Part shown: in pieces, positions 26,368 to 35,250 of the stretch
Layout: each line of letters opens with the position of its first letter
How positions within the stretch are numbered: the stretch's first letter is position 1
From: Bradyrhizobium sp. BR 10289
Lineage (GTDB): Bacteria > Pseudomonadota > Alphaproteobacteria > Rhizobiales > Xanthobacteraceae
Length of the DNA stretch: 64,000 nucleotides
Assembly: GCF_019455385.1 (NCBI RefSeq)
Contig: NZ_JACOFR010000002.1
Location: 62,001-126,000 of the forward strand
Direction of reading: 5' to 3'
Position numbers and translations under genes: made by a program
Notes under the pieces: generated by a model
Seen by the model: the letters and a program-made list of their open reading frames with translations, nothing else
The model's database searches: none
Told to the model about the DNA's origin: nothing

Positions 26368-26616
26368 GGACGAGAACGAGCTCCGGGATGCGGGAAAGAA
26401 CGCCGCGCATCTTGCGAGCCGGGGGCTGTGCGTCAAGGGCCAAGAATGCAGGGCCGGAGGGCCGTTATGCGACGCGATAACAAGGCATTATCACGTCCCC
26501 CAGCATTAATTTATTGGACTTGCGGGCGCATTTACGCGAAGCAGGGATAAAGCGGAACTCAAGGTCGAGCCCGCGTTATCCGAGAAGCCCGATTTCGACA
26601 GCGCTTTGACAGTTCA

Positions 26617-27348
26617 ATGGCCGCGACGCTTCCTCCGCCCCGTCTTCTGCCCAGTGGCGACAGTGCCGTCACGGTCGAGTTCAGCCGCACCATCGACGAC
26701 GCCGCCAATGAGCGCGTGCTCGCGCTCGACAAGGCGCTCGCGGCCAGCCCCATCGACGGCATCACAGAGACCGTGCCGACCTATCGCTCGCTGCTGGTGC
26801 ATTACGATCCCGGCAAGATCGGTTTCGATGCGCTCGGCGAAAAGATCCTGCCGATCGCGACCCGCCCGCTGCCGCCGGCCGCCAAGGCGCGGCGCTGGCG
26901 CATTCCCGTCGCCTATGGCGGCGAGCACGGCATCGACCTCGAGGACGTCGCCAAGGCGCTCAACACCACGCCCGACGACATCATCGCCCGGCACACCGGC
27001 GGCGACTACCGCGTCGCCATGATCGGCTTCACGCCGGGCTGGTCCTATCTCAGCGGTCTCGACAAATCGCTGCACATGTCGCGGCGGCAGTCGCCCCGGC
27101 TGTTCACGCCCGCCGGGACGATCTCGATCGGCGGCATCCAGGCGGGCATCCAGTGCCTGGCCGCGCCGAGCGGCTGGCACCTCCTAGGGCGCACGCCGGT
27201 CCGGACCTATCAGCTCCACCGGAATCCAACGTTTCTCACCGAACCCGGTGATCGCGTGACGTTTTTCGCCATCGACCCCAAGACCTTCGATGAGTTGGAC
27301 CGTGCCGCCGAAGCGGGCGAGATCGTCGCCGAGCAGGTGGTTTCATGA
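26617..27348 (+). CDS. pxpB: 5-oxoprolinase subunit PxpB (KipI-like)
   Basis: A 243-residue protein of the KipI/allophanate-hydrolase-subunit-1 family, a component of prokaryotic ATP-dependent 5-oxoprolinase, which opens 5-oxoproline (pyroglutamate) to glutamate. The C-terminal cyclophilin-like part shows the family hallmark MIGFTPGWSYLSGLDKSLHMSRRQSPR, then PAGTISIGGIQAGIQCLAAPSGWHLLGRTP. Its stop overlaps the pxpC start (ATGA), and pxpA follows, so the order is pxpB-pxpC-pxpA. Confidence 0.92.
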   Translation: MAATLPPPRLLPSGDSAVTVEFSRTIDDAANERVLALDKALAASPIDGITETVPTYRSLLVHYDPGKIGFDALGEKILPIATRPLPPAAKARRWRIPVAYGGEHGIDLEDVAKALNTTPDDIIARHTGGDYRVAMIGFTPGWSYLSGLDKSLHMSRRQSPRLFTPAGTISIGGIQAGIQCLAAPSGWHLLGRTPVRTYQLHRNPTFLTEPGDRVTFFAIDPKTFDELDRAAEAGEIVAEQVVS

Positions 27349-28382
27349 GCCGGCTTGTCGTTGCCTCTATCGGCCCGGCAAGCTCCGTCCAGGACGGCGG
27401 CCGCCACGGCGCACAGCGCTATGGCCTGACGGTCAGCGGCGCGATGGACCGACTATCGCTGGCGGCCGCGAACACGCTGGTCGGCAATGATCAGCTGGCG
27501 GCCGCTGTCGAGATCGGACCGTTCGGCGCGACATTCACGGCCAAGGATGGCGCTGTGCGTGTCGCCATCGCGGGCGCGCCGCGCAATGCCGACGTCGCCG
27601 GGAAACCGGTCGCGATGGAGACGTCGGTGACGCTGAAGGACGGCGAGACGCTGACGCTGGGCTTTGCCCGCGGTGGTGCGTTCACCTATCTCGCGATCGA
27701 AGGCGGCATCAAGGGCGAGCTGGTGTTCGGCAGCCTTGCGGTCAATGCCCGCGCCGGCCTCGGCAGCCCCTACCCGCGCCCGCTTCAGGCCGGCGATGAA
27801 TTCACTGTCGATGCCGCCAGCGGCGCATCCGAATTGCGCATCGAATTGCCGAAGCCTGTGGCGAGTCCGATCCGCGTCGTGCTGGGACCGCAGGACGACG
27901 AGTTCGACGACGCCAACAAGGCGCTATTCCTCAATAGCGAGTGGAAGATCTCGGCGACATCGGATCGCATGGGCTATCGGCTCGAGGGCCCCGCAATCAA
28001 GCACCTGCACGGCCACAACATCGTCTCCGACGGCACGGTCATCGGCAGCATCCAGGTGCCCGGCGACGGCTCGCCGATCGCGTTGATGATGGACCGCGGC
28101 ACCACCGGCGGCTACCCGAAGATCGCAACCGTGATCACGGCCGATATCGGCCGTCTGGCGCAGACCTCGGTGGGTACGGCGTTCCGCTTCCGAGAGGTCA
28201 CCATGGCCGAGGCGCAGGACGAGGCGCGCAAGTTTGCGCGCCTGATCAAGGACCTGCCCGATCGCATGCGCGCGTCCGACACCATCGAGCTCAACATCGA
28301 GGCGCTCAGCGATGCCAATGTCGCGGGCCATGCGGTGAGTGCCATGGATGCCGGGACCTGGCAGGTCACGGCGGAACCGTAA
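27345..28382 (+). CDS. pxpC: 5-oxoprolinase subunit PxpC (KipA-like)
   Basis: A 345-residue protein of the KipA/allophanate-hydrolase-subunit-2 family, partner of PxpB. It shows the family start [42 protein letters not shown], the [13 protein letters not shown] segment, and [13 protein letters not shown] followed by [36 protein letters not shown]. The start ATG overlaps the pxpB stop by four bases, implying coupled translation. It should act in the cytoplasm as part of the PxpABC complex. Confidence 0.93.
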   Translation: MSRLVVASIGPASSVQDGGRHGAQRYGLTVSGAMDRLSLAAANTLVGNDQLAAAVEIGPFGATFTAKDGAVRVAIAGAPRNADVAGKPVAMETSVTLKDGETLTLGFARGGAFTYLAIEGGIKGELVFGSLAVNARAGLGSPYPRPLQAGDEFTVDAASGASELRIELPKPVASPIRVVLGPQDDEFDDANKALFLNSEWKISATSDRMGYRLEGPAIKHLHGHNIVSDGTVIGSIQVPGDGSPIALMMDRGTTGGYPKIATVITADIGRLAQTSVGTAFRFREVTMAEAQDEARKFARLIKDLPDRMRASDTIELNIEALSDANVAGHAVSAMDAGTWQVTAEP

Positions 28383-28413
28383 CCGGCAACGAAACCAGAG
28401 GCGGAGAGCAGCC

Positions 28414-29184
28414 ATGAAGACAGTCGATCTCAATTGCGACCTCGGCGAAGGCTTTGGCGCGTGGGAGATGGGCAACGATGCCGCGATGATCGAGCTGGCA
28501 AGCTCGGTCAACGTCGCCTGTGGCTTCCATGCCGGCGACCCCGACATTATGCGGCGGACGGTAGAGCTGGCGAAGACGCGCGGCGTCTCGGTCGGCGCCC
28601 ATCCCGGCTACCGCGACCTGCACGGCTTTGGCCGGCATCCGATCGCGGGCCTGAGGGCCTCCGAGATCGAGAACCTCGTCGCCTACCAGATCGGCGCATT
28701 GCAGGCGATCGCGACCGCGGCCGGCCACAAGGTCACCCATGTGAAGGCGCATGGCGCGCTCTCCAACGTCGCCTGCGAAGACGACATGACGGCGAAGGCG
28801 ATCGCCGCCGGCATCAAGGCGGTCGATCCCAATCTCATCTTCGTCGTGCTCGCCAATTCGAAACTGGTGAAGGCCGGCGAAGAGGCCAACCTGCCGCTGG
28901 TGCACGAGGTGTTCGCCGACCGCGCCTATGAGGACGACGGCAACCTCGTCTCGCGCAAGAAGCCCGGCGCGGTGCTGCATGACGCCAAGGCGATCGCGGA
29001 GCGCGTAGTGCGCATGGTGCAGGACGGCGCGGTGGTCTCGGTGACGGGCAAGGTGATCAAGATGCGCACGGACACGGTATGCATCCACGGCGACACGCAT
29101 GGCGCGGTCGAGATCGCGCGAACCTTGCGTCAGGCGTTGAAGGAAGCGGGGATCGAGGTGGCGCCGTTCAAGCGCGGCGCCTGA
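28414..29184 (+). CDS. pxpA: 5-oxoprolinase subunit PxpA (LamB/YcsF family)
   Basis: A 256-residue protein of the LamB/YcsF family. The N-terminus [22 protein letters not shown] and the following [14 protein letters not shown] and [18 protein letters not shown] are typical, with the conserved Asp/His set expected for the catalytic site. GGAG lies ten bases before ATG 28414. As the third gene of the pxpBCA set it completes the 5-oxoprolinase, which recycles pyroglutamate formed by spontaneous glutamine cyclisation. Confidence 0.94.
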   Translation: MKTVDLNCDLGEGFGAWEMGNDAAMIELASSVNVACGFHAGDPDIMRRTVELAKTRGVSVGAHPGYRDLHGFGRHPIAGLRASEIENLVAYQIGALQAIATAAGHKVTHVKAHGALSNVACEDDMTAKAIAAGIKAVDPNLIFVVLANSKLVKAGEEANLPLVHEVFADRAYEDDGNLVSRKKPGAVLHDAKAIAERVVRMVQDGAVVSVTGKVIKMRTDTVCIHGDTHGAVEIARTLRQALKEAGIEVAPFKRGA

Positions 29185-29337
29185 TCAGAACGGGTGCACC
29201 GACAGTGTGCCGAACACGATCGCGGCGATGACGGCGAAGGCGCTGTAGAGGGCGACGTGATGCAGGCTCGCTCCGGTCCGGCGCGAGAGCGAGCGCGCGT
29301 AGAAGTGCAGCTTGGCTTCCGCCGACAGTTCGCGCAT
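29185..29337 (-). CDS. 50-residue single-span membrane protein
   Basis: An ORF of 51 codons from ATG 29337 to TGA 29185, immediately next to the pxpA stop on the opposite strand. GGAG lies seven bases before the ATG. The product MRELSAEAKLHFYARSLSRR is basic, and is followed by a membrane segment (VALYSAFAVIAAIVFGTLSV). No family is recognised. The good ribosome-binding site and clean reading frame support a real gene. Confidence 0.6.
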   Translation of the reverse strand: MRELSAEAKLHFYARSLSRRTGASLHHVALYSAFAVIAAIVFGTLSVHPF

Positions 29338-29671
29338 GGTCGATCTCCAACGTCCCATTGGCGGGATTATGGGGGATCAATGGGGGTGCTGGGCAAGACG
29401 CCGGCGGAAATAGCGATGCGCTTTCTCTGAAGGGCCCGCATCGCAGGCGCAAATTCTCTTCGCCCGCGGGTTCCCAGAATCTTATTCGTTAAGATCCGAG
29501 TCAGCTGGAACCGGCCCGGATGACAGCGGGATGACAGCCGGAATCGGCGGCGGGGAACCCCTCCCAAACCCAAATGTCGAAAACAACCCCATGCACAGTA
29601 GAAACGCCCTGTCCGGCGTAACGCCCGGCGGCCTGCGCCGCCGGGACAATTTGCGCTGATCTGCTCGCGCC
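29338..29671. other. 334-bp intergenic region, no gene seen
   Basis: This stretch separates the small membrane-protein gene from the 3' end of the flavoprotein gene, both on the minus strand. I see no credible ORF and no strong hairpin. It should contain the small gene's promoter. The segment 29440-29620 is notably less GC-rich than the surroundings, with A/T-rich patches (TCTTATTCGTTAAG). Confidence 0.5.
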
Positions 29672-31276
29672 TTAGTACACGTCAGCCTGGAAGCGGCCGG
29701 TCTTCTTGAGCTCGGCGACGAAGCTGACGGCCTCGTCGGTCGAGCGCGCGCCGAACTGGGCGACGATGTCGACCAGCGCGCGCTCGACGTCCTTGGCCAT
29801 GCGCTTGGCATCGCCGCAGATGTAGAAATGCGCGCCCTCGGCGAGCCACGTCCACAATTCGCGGCCGACCTCGCGCATGCGGTCCTGCACGTAGAACTTC
29901 TTCTCGCCATCGCGCGACCAGGCCAGCGACAGCCGCGTCAGCTGTCCCGAGGTCTTCATCGCGTTGAGCTCGTCCTGGTAGAAGAAATCGCAATCGCTGC
30001 GCTGGTGGCCGAAGAACAGCCAGTTCTTGCCGGGCGCCCCGGTCGCCTTGCGATCGAGCAGGAAGGCGCGGAACGGCGCGATGCCGGTGCCCGGACCGAT
30101 CATGATGATCGGCGTCTTCGGATCCTGCGGCAGGCCGAAATTGTGCGCCTTCTGCACATAGACCTTGAGCTTGTCGCCCTCCTTGATGCGCTCGCCGAGG
30201 AAGGTCGAGGCAACGCCGATGCGCTTGCGCTTGCCGATCACGTAACGCACGGAATCGACCGTCAGCGACAGCTTGCCCGGCGTCGCATTGTGCGACGAGG
30301 AGATCGAATAGAGCCGCGGCTGCAGCGGCTCCAGCGCCTCGACGAAGGCTTCGGGATGCGGCCGCGTGCCGGAAAACTTCTGCAGCGCCGCCATCACGTC
30401 GAGGGTTGCCGCATCGCCATCGGGATCTTCGCCTTGCGCCAGCGCCCGCGCCTTCTCGCGCTGTGCGCCGCCGGTGATGAAGGAGATCAGCTCGAACAGC
30501 GAATCCGGTGCCGGCGACAGCGAGACGTCGTCGGTCAGCACCTCGCGCAGCGTCTTGCCGTTGACCTCACTCGTATGGGACGCGCCGAGCAGCGCGATGA
30601 TCTGGTCGACGAGGCCGATGTCGTTGCGCGCGAACACGCCGAAAGAATCTCCGACCACATAGTCGAGCTTGCTTGCGGAGAGGTCGAACTCGACGTGATA
30701 GGTCTCCTTCTCCGACTGGCCCTTGTTGAGCAGGCGCCGCGACAGGAAGGTCGCCTCCACCGGATTGTCGCGTGAGCGGCCCGGCTCGGCGATCGTCACC
30801 GTCACGGCGGGCGCTGCGACCGCATCCTGCTTGTCAGCCGCCTTCGCCGCGGGCGCCTTGTCCAGCTCCTCATAGAGCTGTTTCAGCATCCGCGCGGTTT
30901 CCTTGCCGCCGGGGACGCAGAGATTGAGCCGTGCTTCGCTCCGGCTCGCGATTGCTTCCGAATAATCGTGGCAATTGTAGCCGCACTGGCCGCAATCCTG
31001 CTGCGCCATCGCCGCCATCATCTTGCGGCGCACGGGACGGCCCTCGGCGAGCTTCATGCGATCCGCGATCGGCATGGTCTGGTCGTGCCACGGCGCTTCA
31101 CCATCGTCGCCGTCTCCGGCCATGACGGCAGCGCCCTGCTCCGCCGATAAAGGCGTTGCCACATCGGGCGACAACAGGCCGGCGAAGAAGCCGTTGAGCC
31201 AGGAGCGCTGCGCGTCGGAGAACGGCGCGCTGGGGGGAATGATGTCGAGTTTCGGCGGAGGGGTGATCTGGTTCAT
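29672..31276 (-). CDS. FNR-type flavoprotein with RnfB-like 4Fe-4S motif, likely NirA electron donor
   Basis: A 534-residue protein annotated in related genomes as sulfite reductase flavoprotein. It lacks the N-terminal flavodoxin domain of CysJ. Instead residues 93-123 carry an RnfB-like Fe-S motif (Cys95, Cys98, Cys102, Cys120; QQDCGQCGYNCHDYSEAIA then LCVPGG). The C-terminal 370 residues are a CysJ/FNR module with FAD site QPRLYSISSSHNAT, NADP site IMIGPGTGIAPFRAFL, and the C-terminal GRFQADVY tail. It starts 4 bp inside the end of nirA (ATGA-type overlap). It should shuttle NADPH electrons through FAD and a 4Fe-4S cluster to NirA, an inference from the coupling. Confidence 0.85.
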   Translation of the reverse strand: MNQITPPPKLDIIPPSAPFSDAQRSWLNGFFAGLLSPDVATPLSAEQGAAVMAGDGDDGEAPWHDQTMPIADRMKLAEGRPVRRKMMAAMAQQDCGQCGYNCHDYSEAIASRSEARLNLCVPGGKETARMLKQLYEELDKAPAAKAADKQDAVAAPAVTVTIAEPGRSRDNPVEATFLSRRLLNKGQSEKETYHVEFDLSASKLDYVVGDSFGVFARNDIGLVDQIIALLGASHTSEVNGKTLREVLTDDVSLSPAPDSLFELISFITGGAQREKARALAQGEDPDGDAATLDVMAALQKFSGTRPHPEAFVEALEPLQPRLYSISSSHNATPGKLSLTVDSVRYVIGKRKRIGVASTFLGERIKEGDKLKVYVQKAHNFGLPQDPKTPIIMIGPGTGIAPFRAFLLDRKATGAPGKNWLFFGHQRSDCDFFYQDELNAMKTSGQLTRLSLAWSRDGEKKFYVQDRMREVGRELWTWLAEGAHFYICGDAKRMAKDVERALVDIVAQFGARSTDEAVSFVAELKKTGRFQADVY

Positions 31277-33054
31277 GCGGACACCTGTGCATCGGCAAGC
31301 TTGCGCAGCGCTTCGCCGTCATGGCGGCGCGCGAAGGCGAGGAAAGTTTCGTCGGGCGAGGCGCGATGGGCCATGTAGGCCTTGAGCAGGCCCTCGACCG
31401 TCTTCGGCGCGTCCTCGGCCTTGAGATCGTGATAGACCTCCTGCCCGACATCGGCGTCGGGACCGAAGCCACCACCGGTGAAGAGGTGATAGCCCTCCAC
31501 CGTGTCCTCTTCATTGATCGGCACACGGGCACCAATCAGGCCGATGTCGCTGATGTAATGCTGCGCGCAGGAATGATGGCAGCCGGTGACGTGGATGTTG
31601 ACCGGCTTGTCCATCGCAACGCGCGGCTCGCACCAGTCGGCGATCTCGGCGGCGTTGCGCTTGGTGTTGGACGCCGCGAAGCGGCAGCCGGCATTACCGG
31701 TACAGGCGATCAGGCCGGCCTTGATGTGCGAGGCCTCGACCGCGAGCCCGATCTGTTTGATTGCGGCAATGGCGAGCTCGACATTCTCGTCGCGCACCCC
31801 GGGGATCAAGAGGTTCTGCCAGACGGTGAGGCGGATCTCGCCGTCGCCGAGATCGCGCGCGACCTTGGCAAGTCCCCGCATCTGATCACAGCTCATCTTG
31901 CCGAGCGTCAGGGAGACGCCGATCCAGTTCAGGCCCTCCTGCTTCTGCTTGTGCACGCCGATATGGGCCATGCGGTCCGCCGCAGGCCGCGGTGCGAAGG
32001 CCTCCTCCGGCACGCGCACGAAAGGTGTCTTCAGCCGTTCCTCGACCAGCTTGAGGAAGCCGTCATGGCCCATCGCATCGAGCACGTATTTCAGCCGCGC
32101 CTTGTTGCGGTTGGTGCGATCGCCGTGATCGATGAACACGCGCACGATGGCGTCGGCCACAGCGGTCGCCTGCTCCGGCTTGACGATGATGTTCGAGTAT
32201 TTTGCAAAGTCCTTGTGGCCGGTGATGCCGCCGAGGCCGAGGCGAAACCAGACCCCGGGCTCGACGCCAAAGCCGTCCTTGACCTCGTACGCGGTGAAGG
32301 CGATGTCGTTGGTCTCCTCCAGCACGGCGATCCGGCCGGCGCCGTCGAAAGCGACGTTGAATTTGCGCGGCAGCCCGTAGAGCGAGCGGTCGTTGAGGAT
32401 GTGGTAGTGCCATTCGCGCGCGAACGGCCGCGTGTCGATCAGCTCCTGCGGATCGATTCCGGCGGTCGGCGTTCCCGTTACGTTGCGGATGTTGTCGGCG
32501 CCGGAGCCGCGCGAGCACAGCCCGAGATCCTGGATGCCCTCGATCACCTTGATCGCATGCTTCGGTGGGATCTCGCGCAGCTGGAGATTGGCGCGCGTGG
32601 TGGCATGGCTGTAGGGACCGCAGAGCTCGTCGGCGAGATCGGCAAGACCCGACAACTGCCAGTGCTTCATGATGCCGTTGGGAATGCGCAGGCGGCACAT
32701 GTAGGAGTCCTGCGTCGGCGCGACGTAGAAGATGCCGTAATAGCGCCAGCGGAAATTGTCGGCCGGGCTCGGGGGCGCGTTGTCGAGCGCCTGCTGGCGC
32801 AGCCGCGGATAGGCATCGAACGGATGCTCGTCGCGCTTGAACTTCTCCTGGTCGGCGAGCTTCCTGCCCGCAGCGATGACCTTGTCCTGCGCCTTGATGT
32901 GCAGGGCGTCCGGACCGGTGGGCTCGGCATTGGCCTTGCTGGCGCCGCCGCCAAGGCTGCGGCCGACCTTGCTGATCTGCAGACCGGTCGTGAAGCCTTC
33001 GAGATAGCGCTTCTGTTCGTCGGTAAAGTCGACGGAGACTGTTTCGAGTTTCAT
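31273..33054 (-). CDS. nirA: ferredoxin-type assimilatory nitrite reductase
   Basis: A 593-residue siroheme/[4Fe-4S] reductase of the nitrite/sulfite reductase family. It converts nitrite to ammonium in the cytoplasm. The cluster motifs are ACTGNAGCRFA (C-x5-C) and TGCHHSCAQHYISDIGLIG (C-x3-C) in the C-terminal half. The duplicated ferredoxin-like halves show MCRLRIPNGIMKHWQL and LGLCSRGSGADNIRNVTGTP, the latter a siroheme/phosphate region. Its context (nasT, nasS upstream; a reductase gene overlapping downstream) makes it nitrite reductase rather than sulfite reductase. ATG 33054 was chosen; the 36-residue upstream extension lies in the regulatory leader. Confidence 0.92.
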   Translation of the reverse strand: MKLETVSVDFTDEQKRYLEGFTTGLQISKVGRSLGGGASKANAEPTGPDALHIKAQDKVIAAGRKLADQEKFKRDEHPFDAYPRLRQQALDNAPPSPADNFRWRYYGIFYVAPTQDSYMCRLRIPNGIMKHWQLSGLADLADELCGPYSHATTRANLQLREIPPKHAIKVIEGIQDLGLCSRGSGADNIRNVTGTPTAGIDPQELIDTRPFAREWHYHILNDRSLYGLPRKFNVAFDGAGRIAVLEETNDIAFTAYEVKDGFGVEPGVWFRLGLGGITGHKDFAKYSNIIVKPEQATAVADAIVRVFIDHGDRTNRNKARLKYVLDAMGHDGFLKLVEERLKTPFVRVPEEAFAPRPAADRMAHIGVHKQKQEGLNWIGVSLTLGKMSCDQMRGLAKVARDLGDGEIRLTVWQNLLIPGVRDENVELAIAAIKQIGLAVEASHIKAGLIACTGNAGCRFAASNTKRNAAEIADWCEPRVAMDKPVNIHVTGCHHSCAQHYISDIGLIGARVPINEEDTVEGYHLFTGGGFGPDADVGQEVYHDLKAEDAPKTVEGLLKAYMAHRASPDETFLAFARRHDGEALRKLADAQVSA

Positions 33055-33216
33055 GGGCGGTAACGAAGCTCCTGCGGCCACCTGGGTGGTAATCGACGGA
33101 ATGAATGCGACCCGCGAGAAACTCAGCTGGCCCAAGGCCTGCCTTGCTTCCCGACGGTCCAATCAGCTTCGTTGCTGTGGGACTTGGCTCAGCAGGCGTC
33201 TGTGACTAGCTGGCCG
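33055..33216 (-). promoter_or_regulatory. nirA leader with ANTAR-type hexaloop hairpin
   Basis: A predicted 162-nt leader running from the sigma-54-based start (about 33216) to ATG 33054. It contains the hairpin CAGC-AACGAA-GCTG (33177-33164), a hexaloop with A in position 1 and G in position 4, the pattern recognised by ANTAR regulators such as NasT. A less perfect ACAGAC hexaloop with an interrupted stem lies upstream near 33205. NasT-type proteins relieve leader termination. A clear terminator stem was not found, so the mechanism is inferred. Confidence 0.5.
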
Positions 33217-33227
33217 CACTGCAATAT

Positions 33228-33243
33228 TCAAATTGCGTGCCAG
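33228..33243 (-). promoter_or_regulatory. sigma-54 promoter for nirA
   Basis: On the minus strand the sequence reads CTGGCAC-GCAAT-TTGA. This is the -24/-12 pattern of sigma-54 promoters (TGGCAC-N5-TTGC) with one mismatch in the last base. It points to nirA, 174 bp downstream. A nitrogen-controlled (NtrC-type) activator is expected. Confidence 0.6.
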
Positions 33244-33369
33244 CTGGCTGAAAATTGAAAACAACGTGATTTCAGCTATTTACTAGGGTTCCCGGAACAG
33301 GCCCGGCTGGGAACTCTCACGAAATTCGAGCAGCGGGCTCAAAATTTAGCCGCCCGCCCGCCGCGCTCA

Positions 33370-33386
33370 AAAACGGTGCAGCACCG
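33370..33386 (-). terminator. short intrinsic terminator after nasS
   Basis: On the minus strand, two bases after the nasS stop, CGGTG-CTG-CACCG (33386-33374) forms a 5-bp GC stem followed by TTTTT. It would separate nasTS from nirA. The stem is short, so it may be leaky. Confidence 0.5.
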
Positions 33387-33388
33387 AA

Positions 33389-34552
33389 TCACGCCTTCCA
33401 GCGCCCCACCTCGAAGGCCTCGAGATGGCCGCGGATATTGTCGGGATCGAAGACGGGACCGGCAAATGCACCGAACGCTGCGGGAGCCGCCTCTGGCGGC
33501 CGCTGGCCGACGGCTGCGTCGTAAAGGTCCGGCCTGAACACCGCCATCGCCGTCTTGACGCCATCCGGCGAAAGCGCCGTCTGTCCCCAGCGCACCATCT
33601 GCGCGTAGAGCCAGGCGGCCTGGACGGGATCAGGGCGCCCTGCCCCTTCGCGTCCGACCAGCAGGTAGCGGCCGCTTTCCCGGAAGGTGCCATCAGGCGA
33701 GATCTTCAGGCGCCCGGTGAGCGTGCGCTGGATGACTTCGGCATCGACGCCAATGCGCTCCGGCTGCGCCAGGATCTGCGCCGCCTCGGTGAGGTTCGCG
33801 GGCTCCTCGATGAATTCAGCCGCTTTCACCGCCGCGCGCACCAGGGCTGCGACCACGTCCGGATGCTTTTCGGCCCAGGTCTGGCGGACCGCCAAAACCT
33901 TCTCCGCCGCACGCACCAGAATGTCGGAGACGAAATGCAGGATGTGGCCGATGCCGAGATCGACCGCGATCGAATTCCAGGGCGCGCCGACGCAGAACGC
34001 ATCGACATGGCCGCTTCTGAGGCTGTCCACCATGTAAGGCGGCGGCAGCACCACCAGCCGCACGTCCTCGTCGGGATCGACCCCGCCGGCCGCCATCCAG
34101 AACCGCAGCTGGTAATTGTGCGTCGAGAACGGAAAGGTCATGCCGAAGGTGAGCGGCTCTGCCCCTGCCTTGCGGCGCTTGGCTACTACCTTGGCCAGCG
34201 CCTTTGCCGTCGCGAGCGGATCGAAACGGTCGCCGTCGATCTCCTCCATCAGCGCGGCGTGCAGCGCCGGCGAGACCGTGATCGCATTGCCGTTGATGCC
34301 GAGATTGAAGGGCGCGGCGATCGGTACCTTGACGTGGCCGAGCCCGAGCGAGGACGCGATCGCCACCGGCGCCAGCAGATGGGCGGCATCGAACAGGCCG
34401 ATATTAAGCTTGTCGCGGACGTTGGACCAGGAGACCTCGCGCACCAGCTCGACCTCGAGCCCCTCGGCGGCGGCAAAGCCCTTGTCGACGGCCACGATTA
34501 GGGCCGCAGCATCGACCAGCGGAATGAATCCGATGCGGAGGGGCGTGGTCAT
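33389..34552 (-). CDS. nasS: nitrate-sensing NasS protein (CmpA/NrtA family, cytoplasmic)
   Basis: A 387-residue periplasmic-binding-fold protein without a signal peptide, as expected for NasS, the cytoplasmic nitrate/nitrite sensor. It starts MTTPLRIGFIPLVDAAALIVAVDKGFAAAEGLEVELVREVSWSNVRDKL, the NrtA-like binding fold, and includes FGMTFPFSTHNYQLRFWMAAGGVDPDEDVRLVVLPPPYM. Its ATG overlaps the nasT stop (ATGA). In the known system NasS holds NasT inactive until nitrate binds. It is followed by a short terminator and then nirA. Confidence 0.92.
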   Translation of the reverse strand: MTTPLRIGFIPLVDAAALIVAVDKGFAAAEGLEVELVREVSWSNVRDKLNIGLFDAAHLLAPVAIASSLGLGHVKVPIAAPFNLGINGNAITVSPALHAALMEEIDGDRFDPLATAKALAKVVAKRRKAGAEPLTFGMTFPFSTHNYQLRFWMAAGGVDPDEDVRLVVLPPPYMVDSLRSGHVDAFCVGAPWNSIAVDLGIGHILHFVSDILVRAAEKVLAVRQTWAEKHPDVVAALVRAAVKAAEFIEEPANLTEAAQILAQPERIGVDAEVIQRTLTGRLKISPDGTFRESGRYLLVGREGAGRPDPVQAAWLYAQMVRWGQTALSPDGVKTAMAVFRPDLYDAAVGQRPPEAAPAAFGAFAGPVFDPDNIRGHLEAFEVGRWKA

Positions 34553-35139
34553 TTCAGCATCTCCGACGCGGTGATGATCGACTGGGCGATCTCGCCGATT
34601 TTCTTCTTCTCGCGCATGGCGGTGGAGCGCAGCAGCACATAGGCCTCGTCCTCGTTGAGGCCCTTGACCCGCATCAGGATGCCCTTGGCCTTCTCGATGA
34701 CCTTGCGGTCCTCGAGCTGCGACTTGGTGCGCTCCAGTTCCTCCTGGAGCTTTGCGAAGGCGTTGAAGCGGGACACGCAGAGATCGAGGATCGGCTTCAT
34801 GCGCTCCTTCTTCAGCCCGTCGACGATGTAGGCGGACACCCCCGCCTCCACCGAGGCCTGGATCGAGGCGGAATCGCTCTGGTCGACGAACATGGCGATC
34901 GGCCGGCGCACGGCGCGGCTGACCTGGAACATCGCCTCCAGCACGTCGCGGCTGGGGTTTTCGAGATCGATCACGATGATGTCGGGGTCCACCGCGTAAA
35001 TACGGGCCAGCAGGCTCTGCATCTCGCTGATATGGACGACCTGGGTGAATCCGGCCTCCCGCAACCCTTCCTCGAGGATCGCGGCCCGGATCGGGCTCTC
35101 GTCGACAATCACGATTTTGGGCGACTGTTCGGCGCTCAT
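34549..35139 (-). CDS. nasT: ANTAR-domain antiterminator NasT
   Basis: A 196-residue protein with a receiver-like N-terminal domain (KIVIVDESPIRAAILEEGL) and a C-terminal ANTAR RNA-binding domain (about 130-190: LEDRKVIEKAKGILMRVKGLNEDEAYVLLRSTAMREKKKIGEIAQSII). In the receiver the usual phospho-Asp environment is DPDIIVIDLENPSRDVLE. NasT binds hairpins in nitrate/nitrite assimilation leaders to prevent termination. It is the first gene of nasT-nasS, divergent from rimO. Confidence 0.94.
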   Translation of the reverse strand: MSAEQSPKIVIVDESPIRAAILEEGLREAGFTQVVHISEMQSLLARIYAVDPDIIVIDLENPSRDVLEAMFQVSRAVRRPIAMFVDQSDSASIQASVEAGVSAYIVDGLKKERMKPILDLCVSRFNAFAKLQEELERTKSQLEDRKVIEKAKGILMRVKGLNEDEAYVLLRSTAMREKKKIGEIAQSIITASEMLK

Positions 35140-35250
35140 GGCTCACTCACGACAGGCGATTCATCCTTAGCACGCCGGGGGGCGATGCAAAGGGTTGTAA
35201 TTATGGGCAATTGGGACTAGCTCAAGCCCGTCAATCAGGCAGATTTGAAT

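Noticed and set aside
31321..33063. Plus-strand 580-residue ORF opposite nirA
   Set aside because: The minus strand encodes the complete siroheme reductase with both Cys motifs.
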